A DNA stretch of 64,000 bases from NCBI RefSeq assembly GCF_037023755.1, contig NZ_CP146100.1:434001-498000 (forward strand). The letters run 5' to 3'. Position 1 is the first letter of the stretch; each line of letters opens with the position of its first letter. This document shows positions 55,411 to 64,000 of the stretch, piece after piece. The stretch comes from Saccharopolyspora sp. SCSIO 74807 (GTDB lineage Bacteria; Actinomycetota; Actinomycetes; Mycobacteriales; Pseudonocardiaceae). Made by a program: the position numbers and the translations under genes. Below the pieces are notes generated by a model. The model was not told the DNA's origin. It saw only the letters and a program-made list of their open reading frames with translations, and made no database searches.

Positions 55411-56436
55411 TCAGCAGTTGCCGCGGCCTGCCGTGGTGTCGCAAAGCGCGGACTCCGCGGACCAGGACAGCTCGCTGCGCGCGTCGGTCCCCAGTTTCCG
55501 GGAGGCCGATACGTCGGTGTCCGCTCCCGAATCACCCTGCAGCCAGTACCGGACCTCGTACTCGCCGCCCCCGCTGGAGTAGGTGAACGCGTAGAACGGC
55601 GCGGGCACCGGCGCCGGCCCGAAATCCGGCGACAGCCAGGCATCTTCGCCTTCCGCAGCATGCGGATCGATGTAGAGGCAGTCGTAGGTGGCGCCCTCGA
55701 AGGTGCACTTGCGCGGTTCACCGCCGCCGTAGCGGCCGACCGAATCGACCTTCGTGACGCCGTTGGTGGCGAGCCGTTGGTAGATGTCCTCGCACGCGCC
55801 TTCGTCGCAGGCGTGCCAAGCCGACCACGCGGCCGCACGGGATTCCGCAGCGGAAGCACCATCCGCGGCCGAGTCGCAGTACCGACCCACGACGTGCGCG
55901 GCGGCCGTCTTCGCCGCCGACCGCGAATCCACTGCGGTGGCAGCGGTTTCCTGCGCCCCCAGACCTGCCGAGTCGAGCTGCCAGATGCCGACACCGGGGT
56001 TGAAGAACAAGCCGTCGGCGCGCTGCTGCGGATCGGCCAGCGCCGTCTGGTCGTCGTAGCGGGACAACGTCATCGGGGCGGGTGCGGCCCCGGAACCCGC
56101 GACCTCCGGCCAGGTCGGGGCCAGCGTGAGGTTGGTGGCATCGGCCGCGCTCAGCCCGCAATCCTCGGCTGCGGCGGCATCCGCGGCGGCCGACTCGGCC
56201 GCGGAGTAGGGCTCGGCGCCGAATCGCAACGGCCCCGCGGGCAGCCACGCGCGCTCGTGCTTGAGCCGCAGCTCATCGGGATTCGGCCCGCCACCGCCGG
56301 AAACCACCGGCCCGCCACCGGCGGCGAACGCGCTCGCCGGAGCCGACAGCACCGCGACCGCGCCCAGCACGGCGAACGCGCGCGGCCAGCGTCTGCGACG
56401 ACCGGGTTCGCGCTGCAGAAGTCTGAAATCGACCAT
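55411..56436 (-). CDS. Secreted protein of unknown function (possible lysozyme-like fold)
   Basis: A 341-residue exported protein: signal peptide AFAVLGAVAVLSAPASAFAAG after an RRRRW segment. The mature part has conserved cysteines (AEDCGLSA, VGRYCDSA, HACDEGACEDIYQRL, KCTFEGATYDCLYID, ALCDTT), and LFFNPGVGIWQLDSAGLG, which recalls the G-x-W-Q signature of some lytic transglycosylases; the catalytic Glu cannot be placed. ATG preceded by AAAGGTGG. Family and role are unproven. Confidence 0.5.
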   Translation of the reverse strand: MVDFRLLQREPGRRRRWPRAFAVLGAVAVLSAPASAFAAGGGPVVSGGGGPNPDELRLKHERAWLPAGPLRFGAEPYSAAESAAADAAAAEDCGLSAADATNLTLAPTWPEVAGSGAAPAPMTLSRYDDQTALADPQQRADGLFFNPGVGIWQLDSAGLGAQETAATAVDSRSAAKTAAAHVVGRYCDSAADGASAAESRAAAWSAWHACDEGACEDIYQRLATNGVTKVDSVGRYGGGEPRKCTFEGATYDCLYIDPHAAEGEDAWLSPDFGPAPVPAPFYAFTYSSGGGEYEVRYWLQGDSGADTDVSASRKLGTDARSELSWSAESALCDTTAGRGNC

Positions 56437-56588
56437 GAGCCACCTTTCGACGTGAAGCGGCAACATGCTCACGTCGGCCCAGTCAGTCGAACTCCGCCGT
56501 CCGGAGCAATCCGAGCCGGGTGCCATCACTTTTTTCTGCCATCTTTCGCACACTTCCGGCGGATTCATCGCGCGTTAGGCTGCCCGCC

Positions 56589-57029
56589 ATGCACGGCGAA
56601 CTGCACGACTTGCTCACCGCGATCGACCACGTCGGAATCGCGGTCACCGACCTCGACGCGGCGATCGAATTCCAGCGCAGCACCTTCGGGCTGGAAGTGA
56701 CCCACACCGAGCAGAACGAGGACCAAGGGGTCCGGGAGGCGATGCTCGCCGCCCCCGGCGACACCGCCGGCGCCACCCGGATCCAGCTGCTGGCGCCGTT
56801 GCGGGCGGACTCAGCGATCGGGAAGTTCCTGGACCGCAACGGTCCAGGACTGCAACAGCTCGCCTACCGGGTGACCGATGTGGACGCGGCCTGCGCGGCA
56901 CTGCGTGCCAGCGGGTTGCGGTTGCTCTACGACGCTCCGCGGCGGGGCACCGAGGACAGCCGGATCAACTTCGTGCACCCGAAGGACGCGGGCGGCGTCC
57001 TGGTCGAACTGGTGGAACCGGCGGTCTGA
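56589..57029 (+). CDS. mce: Methylmalonyl-CoA epimerase
   Basis: A 146-residue VOC-fold epimerase: AIDHVGIAVTDLDAAIEF (metal His14) and GPGLQQLAYRVTDV, SRINFVHPKDAGGVLVELVEP with further metal ligands. It interconverts (2R)- and (2S)-methylmalonyl-CoA in propionyl-CoA use, needing the adenosylcobalamin mutase supplied by PduO (34.3 kb). ATG start. Divergent from the secreted protein, next to the thiolase, as in mycobacteria. Confidence 0.92.
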   Translation: MHGELHDLLTAIDHVGIAVTDLDAAIEFQRSTFGLEVTHTEQNEDQGVREAMLAAPGDTAGATRIQLLAPLRADSAIGKFLDRNGPGLQQLAYRVTDVDAACAALRASGLRLLYDAPRRGTEDSRINFVHPKDAGGVLVELVEPAV

Positions 57030-57104
57030 CGGCTGCGGCGGCTCCGGTCACGGCCCGGTCGGAAGGCGCGGTCGGGAAGGCCCGGTCGGCGCTTCACCTC
57101 GGCG

Positions 57105-57779
57105 TCATGGTGCGGGCCGCTCCAGCGCCCGCGCGATGAAGCAGATCTCGCGGTCCAGCTCGTCCTCGTCCCCGTGCCGGGCCACGGCGTGCCGGTGGCT
57201 GACCACCCTGGCCAGCAGCAGCGCGGCGGTGTCGACGTCCTCGGCACCGCCACCCGCCGCAGACCCGTCCGACGCGGCAGGCGCCAGCGCGGCCGAGATG
57301 ACTTCGCGGATCTGGCGCACCACGACGTCGAACCGCTCCTGCAACGCCCGCCGGACCGCGGCGTGCGTGTCCGCTTCGCGCCAGAGCAAGTGGCTCAGCA
57401 GCACCGACGACTCGAACCGCCGGTCCAGTTCGGACACCAGCCGGTACAGGCTGCCGGTGACGTCGCCTGCCAGCACGATCCGCGCGGGGTCCAGCTCCTC
57501 GTCCGGCAGCCGCTCCACCAGCGCGACGAGCAGGTCCTGCTTGCGGCGGAAGTAGTAGTGGATCAGTCCTTTCGGGACCTGGGCGCGCTCGGCGATCCGC
57601 GAGGTCGGGGTGGCGTCGAACCCGGACTCGGCGAACAACTCCCCCGCCGCGGACAGGATCCGCTCACGTGCCGGACAACGGCACGCACCGTCGGCGACCG
57701 CAGCCTCGGCGTGCGGTTCCGCCGCCGGGCCGCAACCGCACGCCGACGACTGCTCCGGCGCTCCGAGTGCCCATGCCAC
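57105..57779 (-). CDS. TetR-family regulator with cysteine-rich N-terminal extension
   Basis: A 224-residue TetR protein: ILSAAGELFAESGFDATPTSRIAERAQVPKGLIHYYFRRKQDLL split across the helix-turn-helix. Before this are about 35 residues with ACGCGP and ACRCPAR, giving two C-x-C pairs not seen in typical TetR proteins and possibly metal- or redox-sensing. GTG start with GGAGG upstream; a frameshifted ATG nearby is not usable. Target and effector unknown. Confidence 0.8.
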   Translation of the reverse strand: MAWALGAPEQSSACGCGPAAEPHAEAAVADGACRCPARERILSAAGELFAESGFDATPTSRIAERAQVPKGLIHYYFRRKQDLLVALVERLPDEELDPARIVLAGDVTGSLYRLVSELDRRFESSVLLSHLLWREADTHAAVRRALQERFDVVVRQIREVISAALAPAASDGSAAGGGAEDVDTAALLLARVVSHRHAVARHGDEDELDREICFIARALERPAP

Positions 57780-57873
57780 CGCGTCCTCCAGCGTCGATCA
57801 GCCGGTCGATCACCTCCGTGCAACGTACCGGCGGTGCCGGAACCGGCCGGAACGCGACCTCCGGACGCGCCCG

Positions 57874-58257
57874 CTATCGCGGGGCCGCCGCTGCGCTGCC
57901 GTGCGCGGCACCGGCCTCCGGCAGGGCGGCGGCGCCGACCGCCACGGCCAGCACCCCGACCACCCAGCAGGTCCAAGCGGCACCCGCGAGACCGGCGAAC
58001 CCGAGCACCCAGGGCGACAGGAACAGCAGCACGCCCAGCACCATGTGCGCGTATTCGCTGGTCATCGAGCCCGGCATCACCAACGACCACACGGCGCTGA
58101 GCACCAGCAGCACGCCCAGCACGAGCATCGCCGAGACCGCGCCGCCGCTGGTGCGGGTCCACAAGGTGGCCAGCAGCAAGTACACGCCCAGCAGCAGCGC
58201 CACCCAGTCCTGCCAACGATTCCACGGCCGGACCTGCGCGTTCGCCTTGGTCGCCAC
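57874..58257 (-). CDS. SPW-repeat membrane protein
   Basis: A 127-residue protein with four membrane segments. RPWNRWQDWVALLLGVYLLLATLWT and TSEYAHMVLGVLLFLSPWVLGFAG are two SPW-type repeats. GTG start fixed by GGAGGTGAGC upstream. Function of the family is unknown. Confidence 0.8.
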   Translation of the reverse strand: MATKANAQVRPWNRWQDWVALLLGVYLLLATLWTRTSGGAVSAMLVLGVLLVLSAVWSLVMPGSMTSEYAHMVLGVLLFLSPWVLGFAGLAGAAWTCWVVGVLAVAVGAAALPEAGAAHGSAAAAPR

Positions 58258-58440
58258 GTCGCTCACCTCCACCGCCCGGATGCGCCTGTCGAAGGTCGGG
58301 GCACACCGCCGGCGGCGTCCAGGGTCCTTCGGCTCGGTCCAGCCCGGCTTTACCCGGTCCGGTGAGTGACCCCGCGGAAACTCCCCCGTTCCCGCCCACA
58401 CCTCCCACAACGCGGGTGCCTTCCAGGTAGCGTGGTCGTC

Positions 58441-60195
58441 ATGGGCCTCGCCGACGACCGTGATCTACTCCCGCTGGGTTCGGGATTCGACCTCGTTCGC
58501 AAGAACGGATACGACCGCGCTCAGGTCGACGAGCATCTGGAACGGGTCGACGCCGATCTGCGCATCCTCACCTCGGACCGCGACGCGGCCGTCGCCCAGG
58601 CCCGGGATGTGTCCAAGCAGCTCGAATCCGCGCGCTCGGAGATCGAGAACCTGCGCGGCCAGGTCGAACGGCTGTCCAAGCCGCCGACGACGCTGGAAGG
58701 GCTCAGCGAGCGGTTGCAGCGGATGCTCAAGCTCGCCCAGGACGAGGCGGGCGACATCCGCAGCCGCGCCGAGAAGGACGCCGCCGAGACCCGCAGCCGC
58801 TCCGAGTCCGAGGCGGGCGCGCTGCGCACCCGCTACGAGAAGCTGATCGCCGAGGTCGACGAGCGGCGCACCGAGATGGAGACCGAGCACCGCTCGGTGC
58901 TGGACAAGGCAAAGGCCGAGGCCGAGCGGATCACCACCGAGGCCGAGCAGAACCGCGTCCGCGCCGACGAGGAGTCCGAGGCCCGCCGGACGCAGGTCGA
59001 GGAGGACTTCGAGATCGCGATGGCGGCTCGGCGCACCGAGTCGATGAAGACCCTCGCCGAGCAGGAGGCCACCAGCAAAGCCGACGCGCAGCGCCGCGTC
59101 CGCGAGGCCACCGAGGAGGCCAACCGCAGGCTCCGCGAAGGCACCAACGAGGCGCACCGCCGGGTCCGCGAGGCCACCGACGAAGCCAACCGGCTCAACA
59201 CCGAATCCACCCAGGCGGCCGAGAAGCTGGAGCGGGAGAGCACCGAGGCAGCCGAACGCCGCGAGCGCGAGAGCACCGAGGCCGCCGAGAAGCGCGAACG
59301 CGAGAGCGTCGAAGCCGCGCAGCAGCGCGAGCAGGAAAGCGTCGAGGCCGCGCAGCGCCGCGAGCGGGAAAGCACCCAGGAAGCCGAGCGCCTGGTCGCC
59401 GAGGCCACCGAGAAGGCCAACCGGATGATCCAGGAGTGCACCGACGAGGCGACGCGCCTGGTCGACGACGGCACCCGGGAGAGCGAGCGGCTGGTCCGGG
59501 AAGCCCGCGCGGACGCCGAGCGCAGGCTGGTGGCCACCACCGAGGAGGCCCAGCGCCGGCTGACCAAGGCCGATGACCAGGTGCACTCGCTGACCGAGCT
59601 GCGGGACACGGTGGCGGCGAAGCTGCGCGACGCCGCGGAACTGCTCGGGCAGACGACGCCGCTGCTGGAGCGGCTGGACCAGGAGGACTCCGAGGAGGCC
59701 GCGCTGCGCGAGGCCGCCGCGGAAGCCCGCGAGCAGGCGCGCAAGGGCGCCGAGGAGGCCGTGGCGGCGGATCGGCCGCAGGACGCCGCGGCGTCCGTGG
59801 ACGGTCCTGCGGCGTCCGCGGACGGTCCTACCGAGAAGATCCGGCGGCGGGACTTGCCGGGCGCCTCCGGCTCGAACGGGAGCGGCCCGGGGAACCAGAG
59901 CGGCTCGAAGACCGGTGCGGCCGCAACTGCGGCAGCGGGACCGGTCCGGTCCGGGCAGTCGGCGACCGCGATGCCCGTCGCCTCGGCGTCCGGAACCGCG
60001 GCGAGCCCGGCCGGTTCGACCGCGGGTCAGCAGGCGGCCCAGCAGGCGACGGAGTCCGCGCAGGCCGAGGCCAAGCCGAACCCGCACGACCAGCCGACCC
60101 GCCGGATCCAGCTGCCCGTCCCGGGCCAGGCCCAGCAGCCCGGCGCCCAGGCCCAGCAGCCCGGCACGCCGACCCGCAGCGACAAGTCCCGCTGA
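58441..60195 (+). CDS. Scy/FilP-like DivIVA-domain coiled-coil protein
   Basis: A 584-residue protein. The N-terminus (FDLVRKNGYDRAQVDEHLERVDADL) is a DivIVA-like module; a long coiled coil follows to about residue 430. Inside it, five near-identical 11-residue units of the ERESTEAAERR type run in tandem (DNA about 59228-59392), the hendecad repeat reported for the Streptomyces tip proteins Scy and FilP. The C-terminal 150 residues are Ala/Gly/Gln-rich and disordered. It probably organises polar growth. ATG start; a ribosome site CCAGGTAG lies upstream. Confidence 0.83.
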   Translation: MGLADDRDLLPLGSGFDLVRKNGYDRAQVDEHLERVDADLRILTSDRDAAVAQARDVSKQLESARSEIENLRGQVERLSKPPTTLEGLSERLQRMLKLAQDEAGDIRSRAEKDAAETRSRSESEAGALRTRYEKLIAEVDERRTEMETEHRSVLDKAKAEAERITTEAEQNRVRADEESEARRTQVEEDFEIAMAARRTESMKTLAEQEATSKADAQRRVREATEEANRRLREGTNEAHRRVREATDEANRLNTESTQAAEKLERESTEAAERRERESTEAAEKRERESVEAAQQREQESVEAAQRRERESTQEAERLVAEATEKANRMIQECTDEATRLVDDGTRESERLVREARADAERRLVATTEEAQRRLTKADDQVHSLTELRDTVAAKLRDAAELLGQTTPLLERLDQEDSEEAALREAAAEAREQARKGAEEAVAADRPQDAAASVDGPAASADGPTEKIRRRDLPGASGSNGSGPGNQSGSKTGAAATAAAGPVRSGQSATAMPVASASGTAASPAGSTAGQQAAQQATESAQAEAKPNPHDQPTRRIQLPVPGQAQQPGAQAQQPGTPTRSDKSR

Positions 60196-60317
60196 GCCAC
60201 CTCGGGAAACGGCCGCGCAGCGCCGCCACCCGAGGCGCCTGATCGAACCCTCCGAGCAGACATGCGCGCCCGGACCGCTCGCTCAGGCGAAAGATCTCCG
60301 GGCTGCGAAGCCCGACC

Positions 60318-61193
60318 TCACAGCTGAGGTTCCGCCCGGTACGCGGTGGCGAACCGCGGACGCCCGGCCAGGTCCGTGTGATCCTCCACCTCGCACAGGA
60401 CCCTCCTGGCCTTCAACAACGCGGGCACCGATCCGCCGTGGGTGTCGTCGTGCTCGATCGCCATGCCGCCGCCGTGCCGCAGCAGCCGCGCGCCGCAAGC
60501 GATCACCTGCCGGACCACGTCCAGCCCGTCGCGGCCGCCGAACACGGCCTCGTGCGGATCGTGCTCGCGCACTTCCGGCGGCACCGGCGTGCCCTCCGGC
60601 ACGTACGGCGGGTTGCACAGCACCAGGTCGACCAGGCCTTCCAGGTCCATCAGCAACGTCGGGTCGTGCACATCGCCCGCGTGCAGCCGGGTCGGCGTGT
60701 CGCCCGCGGCGGCCTGCTGGTCGATGTTGTGCCTCGCCCAGGTCAGCGCGTTCGTGTCCAGCTCGACCGCGTGCACCGTCGCATCGGGGCGCGCGTTGGC
60801 CACGGCCAGCGCGAGCGCGCCGGTGCCGGTGCACAGGTCGACGACGGTGGGATGCTCGATCCCTTCGAGCGTGGCCAGTCCCCAGGCGAGCAGCAGCTCG
60901 GTCTCCGGGCGCGGGACGAACACGCCTGGACCGACGCTGAGCGTCACGTTGCCGAGGGTCGCGGTGCCCACGAGGTGCTGCAACGGCACCCGCTCGGCCC
61001 GCTGCCGCACCAGCGCGTGCAGCGCTTCCACCACGGGCGGATCCACCAGCGGCACCATCATCAACTTGGTCCGCTCCACCCCTAGCAGGTGGGCGGCCAG
61101 CAGTTCGGCGTCGGTGCGCGGGCTCGGCACGCCTGCCGCGGACAACATGCGTGCCGCTTCGAGGATGGCCAGGCGCAGTGGCTGTCGAGTCAC
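60318..61193 (-). CDS. prmC: Release factor glutamine methyltransferase PrmC
   Basis: A 291-residue PrmC (HemK): VFVPRPETELLL, SAM site VVDLCTGTGALALAVA and catalytic NPPYVPEGTPV. Methylates the Gln of the GGQ motif in release factors. GTG start. Lies 70 bp after prfA on the same strand, the usual order. Convergent with the coiled-coil gene. Confidence 0.94.
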   Translation of the reverse strand: MTRQPLRLAILEAARMLSAAGVPSPRTDAELLAAHLLGVERTKLMMVPLVDPPVVEALHALVRQRAERVPLQHLVGTATLGNVTLSVGPGVFVPRPETELLLAWGLATLEGIEHPTVVDLCTGTGALALAVANARPDATVHAVELDTNALTWARHNIDQQAAAGDTPTRLHAGDVHDPTLLMDLEGLVDLVLCNPPYVPEGTPVPPEVREHDPHEAVFGGRDGLDVVRQVIACGARLLRHGGGMAIEHDDTHGGSVPALLKARRVLCEVEDHTDLAGRPRFATAYRAEPQL

Positions 61194-61263
61194 GAGGCAA
61201 GCTTAGAGCGCGTGATCTCCGGACCCGCTCAGGCGAGGCCCGAAAACGCCGGAACGGCTGCGC

Positions 61264-62334
61264 TCACCCGGTCGAGGCGAGGCGTTCCTCCCGGTCGGCG
61301 GTGATCAACGCGCCCAGCACGCCGTCCAGGTCGCCGTCGAGCACGTGCTCGAGGTTGTACGCCTTGTAATTGACCCGGTGATCGGAGATCCGGTTCTCCG
61401 GGAAGTTGTAGGTGCGCACCCGCTCGGAGCGGTCCACGGTGCGCACCTGGCTGCGACGGGTCTCGGCCGCTTCGCGCTCGGCCTCCTCGTCGGCCATCGC
61501 CTGCAGCCGCGCACGCAGCACGTGGATCGCGCGCAGCTTGTTCTGCAGCTGGGACTTCTCGTTCTGGCAGGAGACGACGACCCCGGTGGGCAGGTGCGTG
61601 ATCCGCACCGCCGAGTCGGTCGTGTTCACGCTCTGCCCGCCGGGGCCCGAGGACCGGTAGACGTCGATGCGCAGGTCCTTCTCGTCCACCTCGACCTCGA
61701 CGTCCTCGGTCTCGGGATAGACCAGCACCCCGGCCGCCGAAGTGTGCACCCGGCCCTGGGACTCCGTGACCGGCACCCGCTGCACCCGGTGCACGCCGCC
61801 CTCGAACTTCAGCTTCGACCACACGCCGTCCGGGCCCGGATCGGCCTTCTCCTTCACCGAGACCGTGACGTCCTTGTAGCCGCCGAGTTCGGATTCGGTG
61901 GAGCCCAGCACCTCGGCGCGCCAGCCCTGGCGCTCGGCGAAGCGCAGGTACATCCGCAGCAGATCGCCCGCGAACAACGCGGATTCCTCGCCGCCCTCAC
62001 CGGATTTGATCTCCAGCAGCACGTCCGAGGAGTCGCGCTGGTCGCGCGGCAGCAGCAGCTCGGTGAGCCTGGCCTCCAGCGCGGGCAGCGAGTCGGCGAG
62101 CGATTCGGCCTCCGCGGCGAACGCCGGGTCCTCGTCGGCGAGTTCGCGGGCCGTGGCCAGGTCGGAACGCACCCGGTGCCATTCCCCGGCTGCCTTGGCC
62201 ACCGGGGTGAGTTCGGCGTAGCGGCGCCCCAGTTTGCGCGCGTTGGCCTGGTCGGCGTGCACGTCCGGTTCGGCGAGCCGCCGTTCCAGCTCCGCATGCT
62301 CGGCGAGCAGCTCTTCGAGCTTCGAAGTCTCCAC
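61264..62334 (-). CDS. prfA: Peptide chain release factor 1
   Basis: A 356-residue RF1. The catalytic GGQ is Gly232-Gly233-Gln234 in [18 protein letters not shown], and the anticodon-like PxT-type region is in [18 protein letters not shown] start ([13 protein letters not shown]). Followed by prmC and preceded by rpmE. Confidence 0.96.
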   Translation of the reverse strand: METSKLEELLAEHAELERRLAEPDVHADQANARKLGRRYAELTPVAKAAGEWHRVRSDLATARELADEDPAFAAEAESLADSLPALEARLTELLLPRDQRDSSDVLLEIKSGEGGEESALFAGDLLRMYLRFAERQGWRAEVLGSTESELGGYKDVTVSVKEKADPGPDGVWSKLKFEGGVHRVQRVPVTESQGRVHTSAAGVLVYPETEDVEVEVDEKDLRIDVYRSSGPGGQSVNTTDSAVRITHLPTGVVVSCQNEKSQLQNKLRAIHVLRARLQAMADEEAEREAAETRRSQVRTVDRSERVRTYNFPENRISDHRVNYKAYNLEHVLDGDLDGVLGALITADREERLASTG

Positions 62335-62373
62335 GGCAACCTTCTTCTCGACCGGTACAGGTGCGGCACGACA

Positions 62374-62411
62374 ACGGCGCCCGCCCCGCGCGTCGCGGGA
62401 GCGGGCGCCGT
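62374..62411 (-). terminator. Strong hairpin between rpmE and prfA
   Basis: ACGGCGCCCGC (62374-62384) pairs with GCGGGCGCCGT (62401-62411), and inner CCCGCG/CGCGGG extends the stem to 17 bp with one bulged base. It begins 9 bp after the rpmE stop on the minus strand. No U-tract, so either a terminator or a processing/attenuation element limiting prfA expression. Confidence 0.7.
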
Positions 62412-62419
62412 CGGCTCAG

Positions 62420-62650
62420 CTACTTCTTGGTGCGAGCGCCCTGCGGGCGGCGGCCGTAGCGGGCCTCGAAGCGGGCCACGCGGCCGCCGGTGTCCAGGAT
62501 CTTCTGCTTGCCCGTGTAGAACGGGTGGCAGTTCGAGCAGACCTCGACGGTGATGTTGCCGCTGGCCTGGGTGCTGCGAGTGGTGAAGGTGTTCCCGCAA
62601 CCACAGGTCACCTCGGTGGTGACGTATCCGGGGTGGATGTCCGACTTCAA
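62420..62650 (-). CDS. rpmE: 50S ribosomal protein L31 (zinc-binding type)
   Basis: A 76-residue L31: [16 protein letters not shown] and [16 protein letters not shown] keep the four cysteine/CxxC zinc site of the C+ paralogue. TTG start is fixed by AGGAGG with 7-base spacing. Precedes prfA-prmC, the conserved order; rho would be expected beyond the right edge, going by M. tuberculosis. Confidence 0.95.
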   Translation of the reverse strand: MKSDIHPGYVTTEVTCGCGNTFTTRSTQASGNITVEVCSNCHPFYTGKQKILDTGGRVARFEARYGRRPQGARTKK

Positions 62651-62882
62651 CGCTTGTCCTCCTGTTCGTGGCTCCGGGTCCCCGCGCCGGGTGCGCCGCG
62701 AGGTGAACCGGTGCCTTTTCCGATCCGGCATTCTGCCAGATCGAGGGCGCTGACCTGCAACGCAGGGGCACCGCGGGGTATTCCGGCAGGCAGCCGCCCG
62801 GCGCGGTGCACCGACCGCCCGGCGCGCCTCGCGGACCGTCCGGCGCACGGCGGCCCGCGAGGTCCTGCGAACCGGGACGTTC

Positions 62883-63284
62883 GTGTACACACTTTCCGGC
62901 GTGCAGCAGTGCTCCCTCTTCGGCGAACTCGGGATCCGGTCGTGGCTGGCCTTGCCGCCGCTGTTCCTGTGCGGAACCGCCGGCGTGGCCGCGGCGCTGG
63001 ACCGGATGCTGGCCGAGAGCACTTCCACGGCGCTGTCGGTTCCGCTGATGTTCGGGTGCGCCGCCGGGCTCGCGGTTCTCAGCGGTGGCCAAGTGCGGTG
63101 GTCGCGACGGTGGCAGCGGCGCGTGCTGCGGTTCGGCTACCCGGTGGTGCTGCTGGCGTGCGCGGTCAGCACCGATCAGGTCCTGGTTCCGCTGCTGCCG
63201 ATGCTGGTCGTCGGCGCGGCGACGCTGTTCGTCCTGGCCGCGCTGCTGGCGCGCCGCCCCGGAACGCGTTGCGGGCAGGACTGA
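62883..63284 (+). CDS. Small membrane protein of unknown function
   Basis: A 133-residue hydrophobic protein from GTG with about four membrane segments: [51 protein letters not shown] and [19 protein letters not shown]. Codon use fits a real gene; no motif is recognised. Confidence 0.6.
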   Translation: MYTLSGVQQCSLFGELGIRSWLALPPLFLCGTAGVAAALDRMLAESTSTALSVPLMFGCAAGLAVLSGGQVRWSRRWQRRVLRFGYPVVLLACAVSTDQVLVPLLPMLVVGAATLFVLAALLARRPGTRCGQD

Positions 63285-63285
63285 C

Positions 63286-63969
63286 TCAACCCGGCGGCAG
63301 CGGGGCCGCGCCGCGCGCGGCGAGCATGGCGCGCATGAGTTCGCTTTCGGTCGCCTGCGAGCCGAGCATGTTGCTCGCCAACCCGCGCACCGGAGCCAGC
63401 GCGGCGTGCTCGGCGCCGTAGCGGGCCATCGGCGCGCCGCCCTCGTGGTGGCGCAGCATCAGCCGCAGGAACTCGGTGTCGAAAGCGGGCCCGCGCAGCG
63501 TCCGCAACCGCGCGAGCTCCGCGCTGTCGGCCATGCCGGGCATCCCCGCCCCGGCCGCCATGCCGCCGTGCTGGTGCTCGCCCCCGCGCTGGTGCTCGGC
63601 ACCGTGCATCCACTGCATCGGCGGACCGCTCGCCTGCGGTGGCTGCCCCCACAAGTTCAGCCACCCCTGCATCCGGCCGATCTGGTCGCGCTGGTTGGTC
63701 TCGATGTCGAACGCGAGCCCGCGGACCTCGGCGTCGCCGCCGCGTTCCCGCGCGAGCGTGGCCATGGTGACCGCCTGCTGGTGATGCATCGACATGTCCT
63801 GCGCAAAGCCGACGTCGACCGCGCCGGGCGCGGGCTCCGATGGTCGTGCCGGCCCGGCGATCAGCAGTCCTGCGGCGGCACCGAGCAGCAGCAGAGCCGT
63901 CGCCACCCCGGCCGCGATGACTACCCGTGCCATCAGCGGCCACCGCGAGTTCCGCGCCGCGCCGGTCAA
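63286..63969 (-). CDS. DUF305 membrane-anchored protein
   Basis: A 227-residue protein with an N-terminal membrane anchor (VVIAAGVATALLLLGAAAGLLIAG) and a His/Met-rich DUF305 domain: DMSMHHQQAVTMATLA and LRLMLRHHEGGAPMARYG, plus the His/Gly-rich stretch EHQRGGEHQHGG. DUF305 proteins are linked to copper handling in several bacteria. TTG start has an in-frame stop six codons upstream; MARVVIA 12 codons later is an alternative. Convergent with the membrane protein, 1 bp apart. Confidence 0.8.
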   Translation of the reverse strand: MTGAARNSRWPLMARVVIAAGVATALLLLGAAAGLLIAGPARPSEPAPGAVDVGFAQDMSMHHQQAVTMATLARERGGDAEVRGLAFDIETNQRDQIGRMQGWLNLWGQPPQASGPPMQWMHGAEHQRGGEHQHGGMAAGAGMPGMADSAELARLRTLRGPAFDTEFLRLMLRHHEGGAPMARYGAEHAALAPVRGLASNMLGSQATESELMRAMLAARGAAPLPPG

Positions 63970-64000
63970 CGGCCCCCGCCCATGTCACCGGCACCGCTCT

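Noticed and set aside
57030-57104. Repeated CGGTCGGAAGG-like units between the epimerase and tetR genes
   Set aside because: Only three short, variable copies in 45 bp; too little to separate from chance in G+C-rich DNA.

Overview
The window looks like chromosomal DNA from a high-GC actinomycete, most likely a Pseudonocardiales member close to Saccharopolyspora. The reasons are very G+C-rich third codon positions, frequent GTG/TTG starts, actinobacterial families (NucS, DUF2550, a DUF3417-type glucan phosphorylase, a Scy/DivIVA-like coiled-coil protein, TipAS), and gene order that partly matches the Mycobacterium tuberculosis Rv1298-Rv1328c region. The genus is inferred; no rRNA is present. 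I see no insertion sequence, prophage, CRISPR array, tRNA or classical biosynthetic cluster.

Left part, 1-20 kb: a GT4 alpha-glucosyltransferase cut by the window edge, the helicase HrpA, an acyltransferase and a PtpB-like phosphatase. Next comes a glucan phosphorylase flanked by two paralogous lipoprotein zinc metallopeptidases. A cysteine dioxygenase/rhodanese pair follows, preceded by a 23-codon leader peptide ending Ala-Cys-His. Then come a STAS protein, a lone ABC ATPase, an enoyl-CoA hydratase, two methyltransferases and an alpha/beta hydrolase.

Middle, 20-35 kb: a small zinc-ribbon-like protein, a two-domain lipoprotein, and a leftward-reading dihydroxyacetone module (dhaK-dhaL-dhaM) preceded by an aldehyde dehydrogenase and a sodium:solute symporter with a small membrane partner. 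After these come nucS, an APC permease, a NUDIX hydrolase, a DUF574-type methyltransferase, a LysE exporter, MurA carrying Asp at the fosfomycin-target position, and the PduO cobalamin adenosyltransferase.

34.9-46.5 kb: two tandem GNATs, then the leftward ATP synthase block threonylcarbamoyl-AMP synthase - wecA - atpI - atpB-E-F-H-A-G-D - (295-bp gap with two hairpins) - atpC - DUF2550, closed by a strong U-tract terminator at 35.94 kb.

46.8-64 kb: alpha/beta hydrolase, DUF3817/MarR/thiamine-binding module, a chaplin-like secreted protein, a thioredoxin-TPR protein, a stand-alone TipAS protein, DinB, a thiolase and methylmalonyl-CoA epimerase, a Cys-rich TetR, an SPW-repeat protein, a Scy/FilP-like coiled-coil protein, then prmC-prfA-rpmE and a DUF305 protein. 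In M. tuberculosis the prmC and sua5 homologues are adjacent; here about 14 kb lies between them.

The most notable unexplained signals are: (1) a dispersed family of about 55-bp palindromic elements at gene 3' ends (about 1.07, 8.48, 12.58, 15.5, 17.7-17.9 in triplicate, and 32.9 kb), several accompanied by a GCGTGTCGG motif; (2) the leader peptide before cysteine dioxygenase; (3) the hairpin-bearing gap between atpD and atpC; and (4) the rearranged order of the conserved translation/ATP-synthase block.
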